Assembly: GCF_024139115.2 (NCBI RefSeq)
Contig: NW_026942958.1
Span: forward strand, 62,001-126,000
Reading direction: 5' to 3'
From: Armigeres subalbatus
Taxonomy: Eukaryota; Arthropoda; Insecta; Diptera; Culicidae
Length of the DNA: 64,000 bases
Of this stretch, positions 23,079-33,097 are shown piece by piece (the first letter of the stretch is position 1; each line of letters opens with the position of its first letter). A model generated the notes under the pieces. The model did no database searches and was not told the DNA's origin. It saw only the letters and a program-made list of their open reading frames with translations. Made by a program: the position numbers and the translations under genes.

Positions 23079-23522
23079 GTGCAGGACGATGATCGCCCTT
23101 TCGTGAAAGTATCTATCTTCGATGTCCCTATTGTCGGTCTACTTGACAGTGGAGCGCATCGAAGTATTCTAGGCATAGGTTCCTTAAAATTGATTAAATC
23201 CAGCAAATTAAAAATATTCCCTGCTAATGTCGATCTGGTCACGGCCAGTGGACAAAAGTTAGAAGTGACGGGCTATGTAAACCTTCCAATAAGTTTTAAC
23301 GGTCAAACCAAACTAATCCCTACACTGGTTGTGCCTGAGCTCAGGAGACGGCTCCTGTTAGGTACGGATTTTTGGAAGACGTTTGGTATTGTTCCAACTA
23401 TCCAATCAGTTGCGGTAGAGGAAATTGAAATCGCTCCAGAAGATTGTATTCTGACCGACCAACAACTTCTAGAATTAGAGTTGGTTAAAGTCAATTCAAA
23501 GCGGCAGTCGACGGTCAATTAG
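23079..23522 (+). pseudogene. Gypsy aspartic protease segment
   Basis: The 147-residue frame contains the retropepsin active-site triad LLDSGAHRSIL with Asp-Ser-Gly at residues 23-25, and later LLLGTDFWKTFGI, the second conserved block of gypsy proteases (about residues 90-105). Known role: cleavage of the Gag-Pol polyprotein inside the particle; the enzyme works as a dimer. The start at 23079 is only the first ATG of a frame that was fused to upstream pol. The frame ends TVN-stop, while the RT linker continues in another frame about 15 bases earlier, so one base was gained or lost near 23505-23518. Confidence 0.8.
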
Positions 23523-24910
23523 ACACGACGCCACTAATCTCACACCGTATCGAATTAACTGACGAGGCCAAACAGTTAGCTCCAGTCCGCATAAACCCGT
23601 TCCCTACTTCTCCAAAACGTCAGGAGCAAATAAATGAGGAATTGGATAAAATGCTTGAAGCCGGCATCATAGAGCGGTCCTACAGTAACTGGGCGTTGAG
23701 GTTAGTCCCCATTGACAAACCCGACGGGACAGTACGATTGTGCCTTGACGCACGAAAATTAAACGAGAGGACAGTTAGAGATTCATACCCGTTGCCACAC
23801 GCAGATAGAATTCTCAGTCGTTTAGGGCCATGTAAATATATTTCGACAATTGACTTGTCGAAAGCGTTTCTGCAAATCCCTCTCTATCCCAAATCACGTA
23901 AATTGACCGCCTTTTCAGTTCTAGGTAGAGGACTTTTCCAGTTCACCCGCATGCCCTTCGGACTAGTGAATAGCCCTGCAACACTGTCACGGCTAATGGA
24001 CAGAGTCTTGGGTGCCGGTGAACTGGAGCCTAAAGTCTTTGTCTACCTAGACGACATTATCGTCTTGAGCGAAACCTTTGAAGAGCACCTCATGTTACTC
24101 AGAGAAGTGGCTTCTCGTTTGAACAGGGCTAATTTATCCATAAACGTACAAAAATCCAAATTTTGCGTACATGAGCTCCCATATCTGGGGTACATTTTAT
24201 CCACAAAAGGGCTAAAACCAAACCCAGATCGCGTGGAGGCCATTATTAATATTGAACGCCCTAATAGCATACGTGCTTTGCGACGATTCCTGGGTATGAG
24301 TAATTATTATCGGCGTTTTATTGCCCATTACAGCCAGGTGGTACGCCCACTCACCGACTTGTTGAAGGACAAGCCAAAATCAATCCGATGAAATGATTCG
24401 GCAGAAGCGTCCTTTGTGAAGATTAAAGAGCTGCTTATTACTGCTCCGATACTTGCTAATCCGGATTTCTGCAAACCCTTCTGTATCCATTGCGATGCCA
24501 GTGATACAGCCATCGCCGGGGTGCTGACCCAAGATCGAGATGGTATGGAACAGCCAATTGCTTACTACTCTCAGAAATTAACAGGCCCCGAGCAACGCTA
24601 TTTTGCCACGGAAAAAGAGGCGCTGGCCGTACTTAGATCCGTCGAAAAATTCCGTTGCTATGTCGAGGGATCGAAGTTTACGGTGATCACGGATGCTTCG
24701 GCCCTAACGTATATACTCCGGAGCAGCTGGCGCACCTCTTCACGTCTCTGTCGTTGGAGCATAGAACTCCAACGCCATGATATGATCATTAAACATCGTC
24801 GAGGAATTGATAACGTCGTACCTGACACACTATCGCGTGCGGTAGAAGTACTTTCTTTAACCCAAAACGGCAACGAATGGTACACGAAGATGTTAAATAA
24901 GGTTCGATGA
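23523..24910 (+). pseudogene. Gypsy reverse transcriptase and RNase H
   Basis: Counting from the ATG at 23642, the RT shows TIDLSKAF with catalytic Asp 71, MPFGLVNSPATL near 104-115 and YLDD at 135-138, so all three metal-binding aspartates are kept. The thumb region LRRFLGMSNYYRRFI follows. At 24389 a TGA replaces what is normally Trp in this region and cuts the frame. RNase H then continues in the same frame with HCDASD (Asp 27 from the ATG at 24416), EKEALAVL and TDASAL. Upstream of 23642 the frame is open back to about 23523 and encodes the linker that precedes RT. Known role: copying the element RNA to DNA and removing the RNA strand. Confidence 0.85.
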
Positions 24911-26083
24911 ACACCCCGAAAAATATAAAGATTTTCGGGTAGATAATGGTGTGCTAAAGAAGCTCGTATCAACTCAGGGCGACTCTCTCGATTACCGATT
25001 TGTTTGGAAAATATGCGTTCCCCAGGACATGAGAGAGAATATCCTCGTCGAAGAGCACGATGATTCCCTCCACTTGGGAACCGACAAGACCATAGCTAGA
25101 ATAAAGAAAAAATATTATTGGCCAAATTTAGGAAACGACGTACGGTCACATATTCGTAGATGTTCTGTTTGCAAGGAATGCAAGCCCCCCAATCGTTCCC
25201 AAAATCCGTTGGTTGGTGCTCCTAGATTAGCCACTAAACCATTCCAAATAATCGCTATAGATTTTATTCAGTCCTTACCACGGAGCAAAACGCCCATTTG
25301 TTCGTGGTGATGGATCTTTTTTCCAAATTTTGCCTATTATTTCCCGTGCGCAAGATAACAGCCCCTCAAATTTGTGAAATACTGGAATACAGTTGGTTCC
25401 GGAGATATTCCACCCCAGAAATCCTGATTTCAGACAATGCGTCCTCATTTTTGTCTTCCAATTTTAAAGAACTGCTACAAAAGTTCCGGGTGCAACACTG
25501 GACGAATCCGCGGCATCACAGCCAAAGTAACCCAGTGGAGCGGCTCAATCGCACCATAAATGCCTGCATAAGAACATATGCACGAACTAACCAACAACTT
25601 TGGGACACTCGAGTTCCGGAAATTGAGTACGTCCTCAACAACAGTCCTCATGGTGCTACTGGTTACAGTCCATATCGAATACTATTCGGTCATGAGATTG
25701 TTAGCCGTGGAGACGAACATCAAGTCGATCGTGATGTAGAGGAATTTTCGGATGAAGAAAGACTTGAAAAGAAGCTTCAAATTGACCAGTCTATTTACAA
25801 ACTCGTTTACAAAAACCTAAAAAAACAATTCAATAAAAATTCACATGATTACAATTTGCGTCATAAAACTTTCTCACCTGTGTACATGGTAGGGCAAAAG
25901 GTGTACAAGCGAAACTTTCGCCAGTCATCTGCCCCCCATCACTATAATGCCAAGCTGGGACCTTGCTACCTCCCATGCACCGTCATAGCTCGGGTTGGTA
26001 CGTCCGCCTACGAGCTGGCAGACGAAAACGGCAAATCCATCGGTGTTTTCTCCGCCGCCGACCTAAAGCCAGGGGAAATCTGA
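24911..26083 (+). pseudogene. Gypsy integrase, split by a frameshift
   Basis: The first part (24951-25310) has the HHCC zinc domain: the His pair in EEHDDSLHLG and the Cys pair in RRCSVCKEC, then IAIDFIQSLP with the first catalytic Asp. The second part (25298-26083) is in another frame and carries LISDNASSF (second Asp) and NPVERLNRT (catalytic Glu), so the D,D-35-E set is complete in sequence but not in one frame. The C-terminus YELADENGKSIGVFSAADLKP looks like the usual small beta-barrel end. It also joins RT-RNase H through a frame change near 24905. Known role: inserting the cDNA into the genome. Confidence 0.85.
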
Positions 26084-26569
26084 AAAAAAAAAAACAAACC
26101 AAAAATGAATTACTTACTGTTTTTGCGATCTATATCGTACAAAACATCCTTATGTTTAGCTGCGGCCGAAGCAAACATCGTTAAATTACATCTGTACTGA
26201 CGAAACAATGTATAAGTCATTGCAATCGAAAGCTCAGAATAGTTAAATGTATCAATAAATAATAAACATAAATACCTGTCTCATCTTCGATACGAATGGC
26301 TGCTTTCACTGCATTTTTCTGCGAGCAGGCTGTAAAAAAAAAAAAAAAATAATGGTACCATAACTTCACGATTTCTGGCAGCTCCTGCTGACTGTGCGCA
26401 CAGTTTTTGAAACCTGCACTGAATGAACCTATTCTCACATCGTAATGAACCAATTTAAAGTACTTACCTGTTACAAATGTATTTAAATTCCCATCCTCTT
26501 GTTTTGTTCTGTTTTTAATTTGCCATCGATTCCACTTACTGTTGCTTCGCACTGCTTCCATTAGGGTCT

Positions 26570-26715
26570 CGCCGACATTTCTCACCAACACGAACGCACG
26601 GTTCGTGGTTGCAAACAATCCCATTTGATTTTGCCGTGACAACTGCTCGTGGTTGCAAACAAACTGAGTAAAAGTGTGAGTGCAATGTGCGTGTGCGTAC
26701 ACGCTCGCAGAAAGC
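26570..26715 (-). repeat. Dispersed repeat family D2, inverted copy
   Basis: The words TTCTCACCAACACGAACG, CGTGGTTGCAAACAATCCCA and GAGTAAAAGTGTGAGTG are shared, in the opposite orientation, with 59768-59920. The repeat carries two copies of CGTGGTTGCAAACAA about 45 bases apart. Its class is unknown. Confidence 0.65.
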
Positions 26716-27720
26716 CTAATAACAAGTTATTATTCCGTTTTTTTTGTTGTTTTGATTCTACGTTTGACATTTCTTGTGCTTTTGTATTGGTGAAAGACAC
26801 CGTAACGCTTTCTTGACATAATCGTCGAAGAGTAACGCGTCGGCAGTGATGCCAAATAATATGCAACATAATTTGTTTTGGAAAATCAAAATAATTTATA
26901 TGTTGATTTACGGTTTTATTTATGTTAAACCTCCTGCCTAGTCAAAATGAATGAATAGCATTCATTTTGAACTGGGATGACGGGGTATTTGTAACCGTTG
27001 GTTCCAATTTGTAGCTTGTTAGCTCCTCCACAAGCATCCCCATATCTCGACCCCCACACCAGTAAGCACCTAACGCCTAGTCCGTTCCAAATCAATGTAG
27101 TAGGACAGCCTTACTGGTGGCGATCCCAGCTGTTCGAAGCAAAAAGATTTTATGTACTTCCCGTAATTTCTTTATCACCAGTTCTATGAGCTCCCTCCAC
27201 ACTTTTCCCTCCGTGGGTGAGATAGAGCTCATACCTGTTACCCACGGAGTTGACCTAATTGTCACCACCGCTATGAAGTTGCTGCCAACTTTTGAGAAGT
27301 GCGAAGCTGTCAAACTTCGGCTCTTCTCAAAATACTCAAGAACCAGCGAAAGAGGGTGTAAAGGCTAAAAGATTGGTCCTGGTCGTTCTCTTCCGTATCG
27401 ACTGCCACCGACGGCAGAAGTGCGCGCCGATCAGATTTCATTTGTTTAAAATTTATAAATATATTACCAGAAGTGCATTTCTAGCGAAATTGGGAACAAT
27501 TTAACAGCCAGTGGATAGTAAGGCTTGCGTAAAATACGAAAGTAGAAACATAGTTAGTTCATTGTTTTTCTTTGTATAAATTGTATAGTTGAAGTGAACA
27601 CAAAAGAAAAAAATATCAACCCGCACCGATAGCCGGTGAATAAACACAAGAAAAGGTAATTGTCTATGCTATTGTTAAAATAGAAAATGGTGAAGTATAG
27701 GGCATGGTGAGAGAGTGACT
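26716..27720. other. Unassigned; possibly the leader of a retroelement
   Basis: There is a small inverted pair around CTCCGTGGGTGAGATAGAGC and CTCATACCTGTTACCCACGG at 27210-27245, and AT-rich DNA with ATAAATATATTACC near 27450. It precedes the repeat-bearing frame at 27723-28428. I could not find a second copy that would show it to be an LTR. Confidence 0.3.
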
Positions 27721-27722
27721 AT

Positions 27723-28428
27723 GTGGTACTAATCCTGTGGGACAGGTCCGTGTCTGTTTCCGGGCCTTTTCTTTATTTTCGGTGGCCTCGGGTGCAATTC
27801 CCGGAGGACTCCTTTTCGCCCCCAGCGACAACGACGACCAGTGACGACCAACCTTGTAGAAACCTCGTACAAAGCTCGACGGACGGTCTGAAGCTAAAAT
27901 TCGCTGGCGGAAAGCGTAGGACGTTGCGAATCCAGGACCTGGTAACCACGCGGACTGGCACGACGCCATTTCTTTTCCGGGGTTCGGAGCGACGTGGGTG
28001 GTGCACGAATAAAGGAAATCCCGCCGCACGGTAGTGGCCCCATTCCGCCTTCGTCCAGCGACCGTAGCCCCATCGATCGGTACGTGAGTGGCCTCCCCAA
28101 CGTTCAACCAGGCAGAGCTCCTAGATACGACACGCCGCCGCACGGTAGTGGCCCAATTCCGCCTTCGTCCAGCGACCGTAGCCCCATCGATCGGTCCGTG
28201 AGTGGCCTCCCCAACGTTCAACCAGGCAGAGCTCCTAGATACGACACGCCGCCGCACGGTAGTGGCCCCATTCCGCCTTCGTCCAGCGACCGTCGTACCC
28301 TCGATCGGTTCGTGAGTGGCAGCCGCAACCCAGATTCCGTCGGAGGGCCCTCCAGCAGCATGCTAGCCAACGTGAAACATCAAACCATACGCAAGTACCC
28401 TTGTCCCTCTCACCATAGAAAGGCTTAA
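27723..28428 (+). CDS. Proline/serine-rich repeat protein fragment, frame broken once
   Basis: Two overlapping plus-strand frames (27723-28034 and 27994-28428) read as one protein-like stretch: a Thr/Ser-rich part (SFSPPATTTTSDDQP), a basic part (KFAGGKRRTLRIQDL), then three copies of a 38-residue repeat starting GSGPIPPSSSDRSPIDR, and a tail ending KYPCPSHHRKA. No domain is recognised. The repeat unit is 114 bp, so it keeps all frames open, and the minus-strand frame of 197 codons here is a shadow. It may be a gag-like or accessory protein of an unidentified retroelement, or a fragment of a host gene. A CTD- or linker-like disordered region is likely from composition. Confidence 0.3.
28021..28340 (+). 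repeat. 114-bp tandem repeat, nearly three copies
   Basis: CACGGTAGTGGCCC recurs at 28027, 28141 and 28255, exactly 114 bases apart. The first two units differ at only a few positions; the third changes after GACCGTCG. A unit that is a multiple of three is consistent with selection for frame at the time of duplication, or with chance. Confidence 0.9.
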
Positions 28429-28873
28429 TGGCCAAATAAACCAATAATGTTAAGATAGTTATTGCGTATAGCCATTTCATTTAAGAACGCACTCCTGGAT
28501 ATATATTGTAATTTTCTTTCGATTCGTGCCCAAAACGGGTATTCAAGCCTCGGTCTGTGGTAGTCCGCCCTGGAAAACGACCATTTCTGAATTTTCTTCC
28601 TCTTTCGTCCGTGAACTCGGTTGGCTTTCTCCTCCGTGACGTGACGCGACAATAGATGCTCCTACCAAGGTAAGTGCTAGGTGGTGCAGTAAATATAACG
28701 GTGCTAATTAAATTACGACCCAGTGCGTGACAACTTCCTTCCTCATTTCCCTTCTGAGCAGCCGAGAGGCTACAATCTAAACAATAAATTAACAAAAACA
28801 ACAATAGGACACAATGTTGACATGGTATTAAACTCAAATGTATGTTTGTTATACATTAAACAGTTCAGAAACA

Positions 28874-28970
28874 TTGAAAAATTGGTGGCAATATAGTTGC
28901 CACTGCCCGCGAAGCGGTAAAACATTGGTGGCAATATAGTTGCCACTGCCCGGCAAGCGGGAAAACAGGC
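28874..28970 (+). repeat. Tandem duplication, unit about 51 bp
   Basis: The unit TTGGTGGCAATATAGTTGCC...AGCGG(T/G)AAAACA occurs twice in a row. Each unit holds a short hairpin GGTGGCAATATAGTTGCCACT. There is no coding sequence. Confidence 0.75.
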
Positions 28971-29276
28971 AACAACAAAAATATAAAAAGATTTTTAAAA
29001 ATTTGGTTTTACGTAGAATTAGTCAAATCAAGGTACGTTACATTTTTTGGTGAAGAGTCCTAGTCAGAAAACGCATTTTAAGTGAAAAAAAAATTTTCGC
29101 GTTTTTTCTCCCAAGGGGGGACATAAAATACAATTGGGAAAAAAATACAATTTCGTCAAAAATCCAAAAACCAAATATACAGAAAGGCAAAGCTTTTTTC
29201 ACGCTAATCACGTAGTAATCTAACACAGAAGATTCAAAATAATTGATACCAACGGGAAAAAATATATCTTTGTCGT

Positions 29277-29638
29277 TTTGCCTTTCTCGTACAACAAAGT
29301 TGTACCTGAAAGGCTTTCATTTCACTCCCAAAACGTACTTTTTATAGAGCGCTTGTAGACCCATAGTATTATATACCATTCGATTCAGCTCGACAAACTG
29401 AGCAAATGTCTGTCTGTCCGTGTGTGTGTGTGTGCGTATGTGTGTGCACATTGAAACATTAGACAATTTTTCTAGTACTAAACCTGAATCGATTTTGCTA
29501 CAACAAGTTGCATTCGATGGGGAATGTTTTCTTCTTGTTCGCTATTGAATTTCATAATGATGGCACGGCTCAAAAAATAGTAAATATTCAAAGAGTTATG
29601 AGACATCATTATTTCGTAACAAATAAGCTATCGATTTT
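29277..29638 (+). repeat. Dispersed repeat family D1, copy 3
   Basis: It starts TTGCCTTTCTCGTACAACAA, continues TTCACTCCCAAAACGTACTT, CCATTCGATTCAGCTCG and a (TG)n run, and thus matches 478-840 in the same orientation. It abuts the terminal-inverted-repeat element at 29639. Confidence 0.75.
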
Positions 29639-29951
29639 CTACACTCTTAGATAGGATAATCTAAAAGTCGGTAAAAAATACCGATAATCGAACTAAAGTG
29701 CACATACCTAAATTGTCGGTAATCATCGATTACCTAAAGTTAGGTAATGGTGGTAAACAAGAACTGTCGGTAAAAAATACCGATTTTCGGTCGTTACATT
29801 TTACCAAAAAATAGGTTTTTGATGTTTGTTTTGGTAGCGCAAAAACGTTAAAAATTACCTACAAATAGGTTGTTATTTAGTGTTTTGATTTAAGAAAAAC
29901 AAAAAATTCAAATCATCATGTTTTTATTTACAAAGATGAATATGGGAGCTT

Positions 29952-30057
29952 CCCAAGTAACCAAAAGTTCCTTTAAAAGTACGTTTTTCACTTAATCAGC
30001 TTCACTGAGCTGCTTAAGCGAAAAACGTACTCTTAAAGGAACTTTTGGTTACTTGGG
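29952..30057. mobile_element. Hairpin MITE, 106 bp, nested
   Basis: The arms CCCAAGTAACCAAAAGTTCC and GGAACTTTTGGTTACTTGGG are perfectly complementary for 20 bases, and pairing continues with few mismatches almost to the centre near CACTG. It sits inside the 29639-31437 element and therefore inserted later or is part of it. Confidence 0.75.
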
Positions 30058-30439
30058 TTGGAATGCATGATGAATAAATTACCGCTTTTGAATAATCTTT
30101 CGATGCATGTGAATACCTAGCGTCCTGGCTAGCGGTCCCTAATCTTATTAATAGATATATTGTCGGTCTACAAGTATTTTCTTATTACGGGAGGACCATT
30201 ACAGGACCATCTTTGGTGGTGTTCAAGAAAACGGTGTGTGGCGACGTAGAATTCCAGACAGAAACAGTACAAGTGGCGAGCATGATGGGGCGCAACCGCG
30301 GCTGGAGGGATGTCGCTGCGAAGCGAGTTTTGTTGATTCATTTCTATCTGTACTGAAGTAAAGTTTACTTAGTCAACTAAATAAATAATTGGAAAACTTG
30401 CACTGCTAAGCAGACCTTATTAAGGGTGACATGTTTAAG

Positions 30440-30970
30440 TCCTGGTTCATACTGGAAGTATTCCGGTTGGAAATTTTCATTACTTCCCAGAGTATTGATT
30501 TGCGCCCCTAAAGTTCTGGGAGGAATTGGACAGCAAGAAATCCTTTTTTCCAGAATCCTGCAAAAAAAAAACAAAAGTTTATATATTTTGTTATTAAAGT
30601 TCATATTTGCGATAATCTGCTCTTATTGATCGATCCGAGGATCGACCACTTACCATCGGTTTTCAGAAGAATTCTGCGACAGTAACAGGAAGTTCCGGAA
30701 CAGGCACAGCAGTTTTCCGATTAAAAATGTTCATTACATACTTCTCAGAGTTCTGATTTGCCGCTCTAATGTTCCGGGAGGAAAGGGACACCAAGAAATC
30801 CTTTTTCCGGAATTGTGCAAAAAAAAGTTTATAATATTTTATTTTTAAAGTTCAAATTTGCGAGGAAATCTGCTCTTATTAATCGACCACTTACCATAAG
30901 TTTTCCGAAGAATCCTGCGGCAGGATCAGGAGGTTCCGGAACGCCAGAACAAGTACAGCAGAAATATTGT
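30440..30970 (+). repeat. Internal tandem duplication, unit about 265 bp
   Basis: The words TTTTCATTACTTCCCAGAGT, AAGAAATCCTTTTTTCCAGAAT, AATCTGCTCTTATTGATCG, GACCACTTACCAT and AGGAAGTTCCGGAAC return in the same order about 265 bases later as diverged versions. The A runs after the CAAG-AAATCC word are also kept. There is no open frame of interest. Confidence 0.65.
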
Positions 30971-31609
30971 CTGTTTCCTTGGTAACAAAACGCGCCGACC
31001 ATTTTTTAGGCACTATCAAAATCGTCGCCAACATCTTTATTCTAAAATTATGTTAGTTTTATTAGAAAATAATGTCAATCTGCATTAAAAACAGGGCTCA
31101 ATTTTGGGAAATAATGTGATTATTGAGTATATAAAATTTTGTTCACAGTTGATTTGACAGATCTTATGGCCATTTCTGCTGGCGACGATTTTGGCGTCAA
31201 TTTGTTTTGCGACGATTTCAAATCGTCGCGGCCGATAAGGTGGGAAATTGATAATATTATGTTTACAAAGTCAACAAAAATCTAATTTAAGGTAAAAAAT
31301 AACGTCCTCGTCTTAAAAGTAAGTAAAAATTAACGAGAATTATCGCTAATTTTTACCGATATTTCTAGTAAACATCCAGTACCTAATTTTAGGTAAAATA
31401 AAAACCTAATTTTAGGTAATCTTATCTAAGCGTGTAGGTTATGTTCTCCCAGCCCAGCAAACAAAATGTGAGTCGTGAGGCATTCGTTAGGCACTAGTGA
31501 GTGACTGAGAAAAAAAACAAACGTTTGATTGAAGCGTTTGAACCTTGTTGTTATTTTTCCACCGATAGACTTATGCAGGGGTTCATCGAATTCACTCACT
31601 CGATGGATT

Positions 31610-31682
31610 TTGACATTTGAGCGGGTCGTTTTCTCGAACAACAGTTCATTTTGCGTTCATTATGCGACCCGCTCAAACGTCA
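31610..31682. promoter_or_regulatory. Inverted repeat upstream of the 5' UTR-like exon
   Basis: TTTGAGCGGGTCG near 31616 is complementary to CGACCCGCTCAAA near 31663, with TGAC/GTCA flanks extending the stem. The loop is about 36 bases. It lies roughly 60-130 bases before the transcript-like region, so it could be a promoter element or a small MITE. No TATA box or initiator was identified with confidence. Confidence 0.35.
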
Positions 31683-31739
31683 TAATTTCTTGGGGGAGTT
31701 CATTTTGCGTTAGTCTATGCGCCAGACGTTAGTATTCGC

Positions 31740-32729
31740 GAGAAAAAAAAACATGTCGTCGGTGAAATTGTTACTTCTGGCTAAAAATAAGTTTTGTTTT
31801 AGGAAATAGTGATCGAATTGTCGTGAATTGTGTCGGAAAAGTGTTTTAATAAGCTTATCAATAAATTATATATCGAACTTCGTACTTGTCGGTGGCGAAA
31901 ATAGTCGAAAAGTCTTGTTCGTGATCGCGACTCGTAACAAAAGACGTGCGGTTCCGTTCCGGTCGGAAGGAAGTTTTTTCAGCCTTCTTCAACTTGCGCT
32001 TCAACTCCAGTGAACCAGCGACCCAGCACCACATCGAATTTAGTTTATTATGTGCAGAACAGTGTGTGTATGTGGCGCGGTTTATTCGAAGACTGCTGCT
32101 GGCGGCTCTGAGTGCTGGAATCGTTGAGACGTGATAACCAGTGTGCCAAAGACGGAATGGACGGTGAGACGGTAGTGCTCCAGTAACCAGAAGAAAAATA
32201 AGCACCAATCGTGGTGGAAATTTTCCAGCATAGTTAGCGGTAGTATACGTGGTACCCCAGTGACCGTTTTCAATTTTCTAGAAGTTTTTCGGGTGCCAGG
32301 CTGAGCAGTCGTTATTGGGAATTGATTGGGATCGAAACTCCCAAAACCCACCCTCCATGTTTATAGCTGCAGTTCAGTTTAAAACGGCTAGTCGATGAGG
32401 GTAATTCGTAAATTGGAATGAGTGAAATTCGGTTACAATCAGTGAAATTCGTGGAAAATAAATTAGAAAAAAATATGAGATATGTGTATATAACATAAAG
32501 TGAAATTCAGATCGTTGTGAACCCAGTGAATGCAAAATAATCAGGTCGAATGCAAAAGAAAAAAATCATGGTGAAAATTTCTGTCCGTTTGGGAAAGGCG
32601 GTATCCAAAGCCGTTGTAATAGCGCATGCTTACTTTAATGATAGCGTCAGGCCACAAAGAATACCGGTACTAAGTCCGGATTGATCGTATTGCGCATCAT
32701 AATTAATCTGACAAATATACATGTGTGAA
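31740..32729 (+). other. Probable 5' untranslated region with upstream ORF
   Basis: This stretch is free of recognisable transposons and leads without interruption to a short coding start and a consensus donor, as expected of a first exon. The exact transcript start is unknown. It contains several short upstream frames; the clearest is at 32568-32684, 38 codons from ATG-GTG-AAA to TGA, ending only 45 bases before the proposed main start. Such a uORF would be expected to dampen translation of the downstream frame. An intron inside this region cannot be excluded. Confidence 0.4.
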
Positions 32730-32860
32730 ATGCAAAAAGGCGCCGCTGTGCTTATCAGAAGGATAAGTTCCTACAGTGGAGTATGGAATCACCGCCGAGG
32801 ATACCCTGATCGCGACCCTTTGTTGCCACCGCCGGCAAGTTTTGCAGCTATCGCCGAACG
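32730..32860 (+). CDS. Candidate first coding exon of a host gene
   Basis: From ATG at 32730 (context GTGAAATG, G at -3) the frame is open for 43 codons plus two bases and then meets a consensus splice donor CG|GTAAGTAAAA at 32861. The peptide begins MQKGAAVLIRRISSYSGVW and ends with a proline/alanine-rich DPLLPPPASFAAIAE. An in-frame ATG at 32721 is an alternative with weaker context; a TGA at 32709 closes the frame above. The two-base phase means the next exon must supply the third base of an Arg codon. I could not find that exon in the window with confidence, which fits long mosquito introns. The family is not recognised. Position, context and donor make this the best candidate for a living host gene here. 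Confidence 0.5.
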
Positions 32861-33097
32861 GTAAGTAAAAGTTTCCCGTTTGGGACGTTTACGGTTTGTT
32901 AATATAGCGTGCCGCTGCCGTAGATGAGGACATCCAGAAGAAATGAACGAATGAATTAATATAAATTAATTTTCGTTTCCATTTTACGTACAAAATATCA
33001 GAAGTCAGTGATGAAAGCGCTTGATGTGTTTCGCAGGGCCACGACTATATCATAATCAATTTTTCAGTACAATATTTTTTGGAAAACAGATCTATTA

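Larger units (their letters stand above)
22480..26083 (+). mobile_element. Ty3/gypsy retrotransposon internal region
   Basis: It contains a decayed gag (about 22490-22900), then protease, RT, RNase H and integrase in the gypsy order. The frames change near 23510, 24905 and 25290, and a TGA interrupts RT-RNase H at 24389. No env-like frame follows the integrase, which ends at 26083 in GGAAATCTGA and an A run. No LTR pair was found on either side, so the ends are lost or truncated. The clade is not assigned; the short compact integrase C-terminus and absence of env suggest an mdg-type gypsy rather than an errantivirus (inference). Confidence 0.85.
29639..31437. mobile_element. 1.8-kb element with terminal inverted repeats
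   Basis: The left end CTACACTCTTAGATAGGAT is matched by the complement of ATCTTATCTAAGCGTGTAG at the right end, and inner sub-terminal words (GGTAAAAAATACCGATA; AAAATTAGGTA) are also inverted between the two sides. No transposase frame is present, so it is non-autonomous. It contains a second, shorter foldback at 29952-30057 and an internal tandem duplication at 30440-30970. The flanking target duplication could not be settled. Confidence 0.6.

Noticed and set aside
27664..28257. 197-codon minus frame with a repeated Arg/Val-rich unit
   Set aside because: The 114-bp repeat keeps all frames open; the plus-strand reading has a more natural composition.
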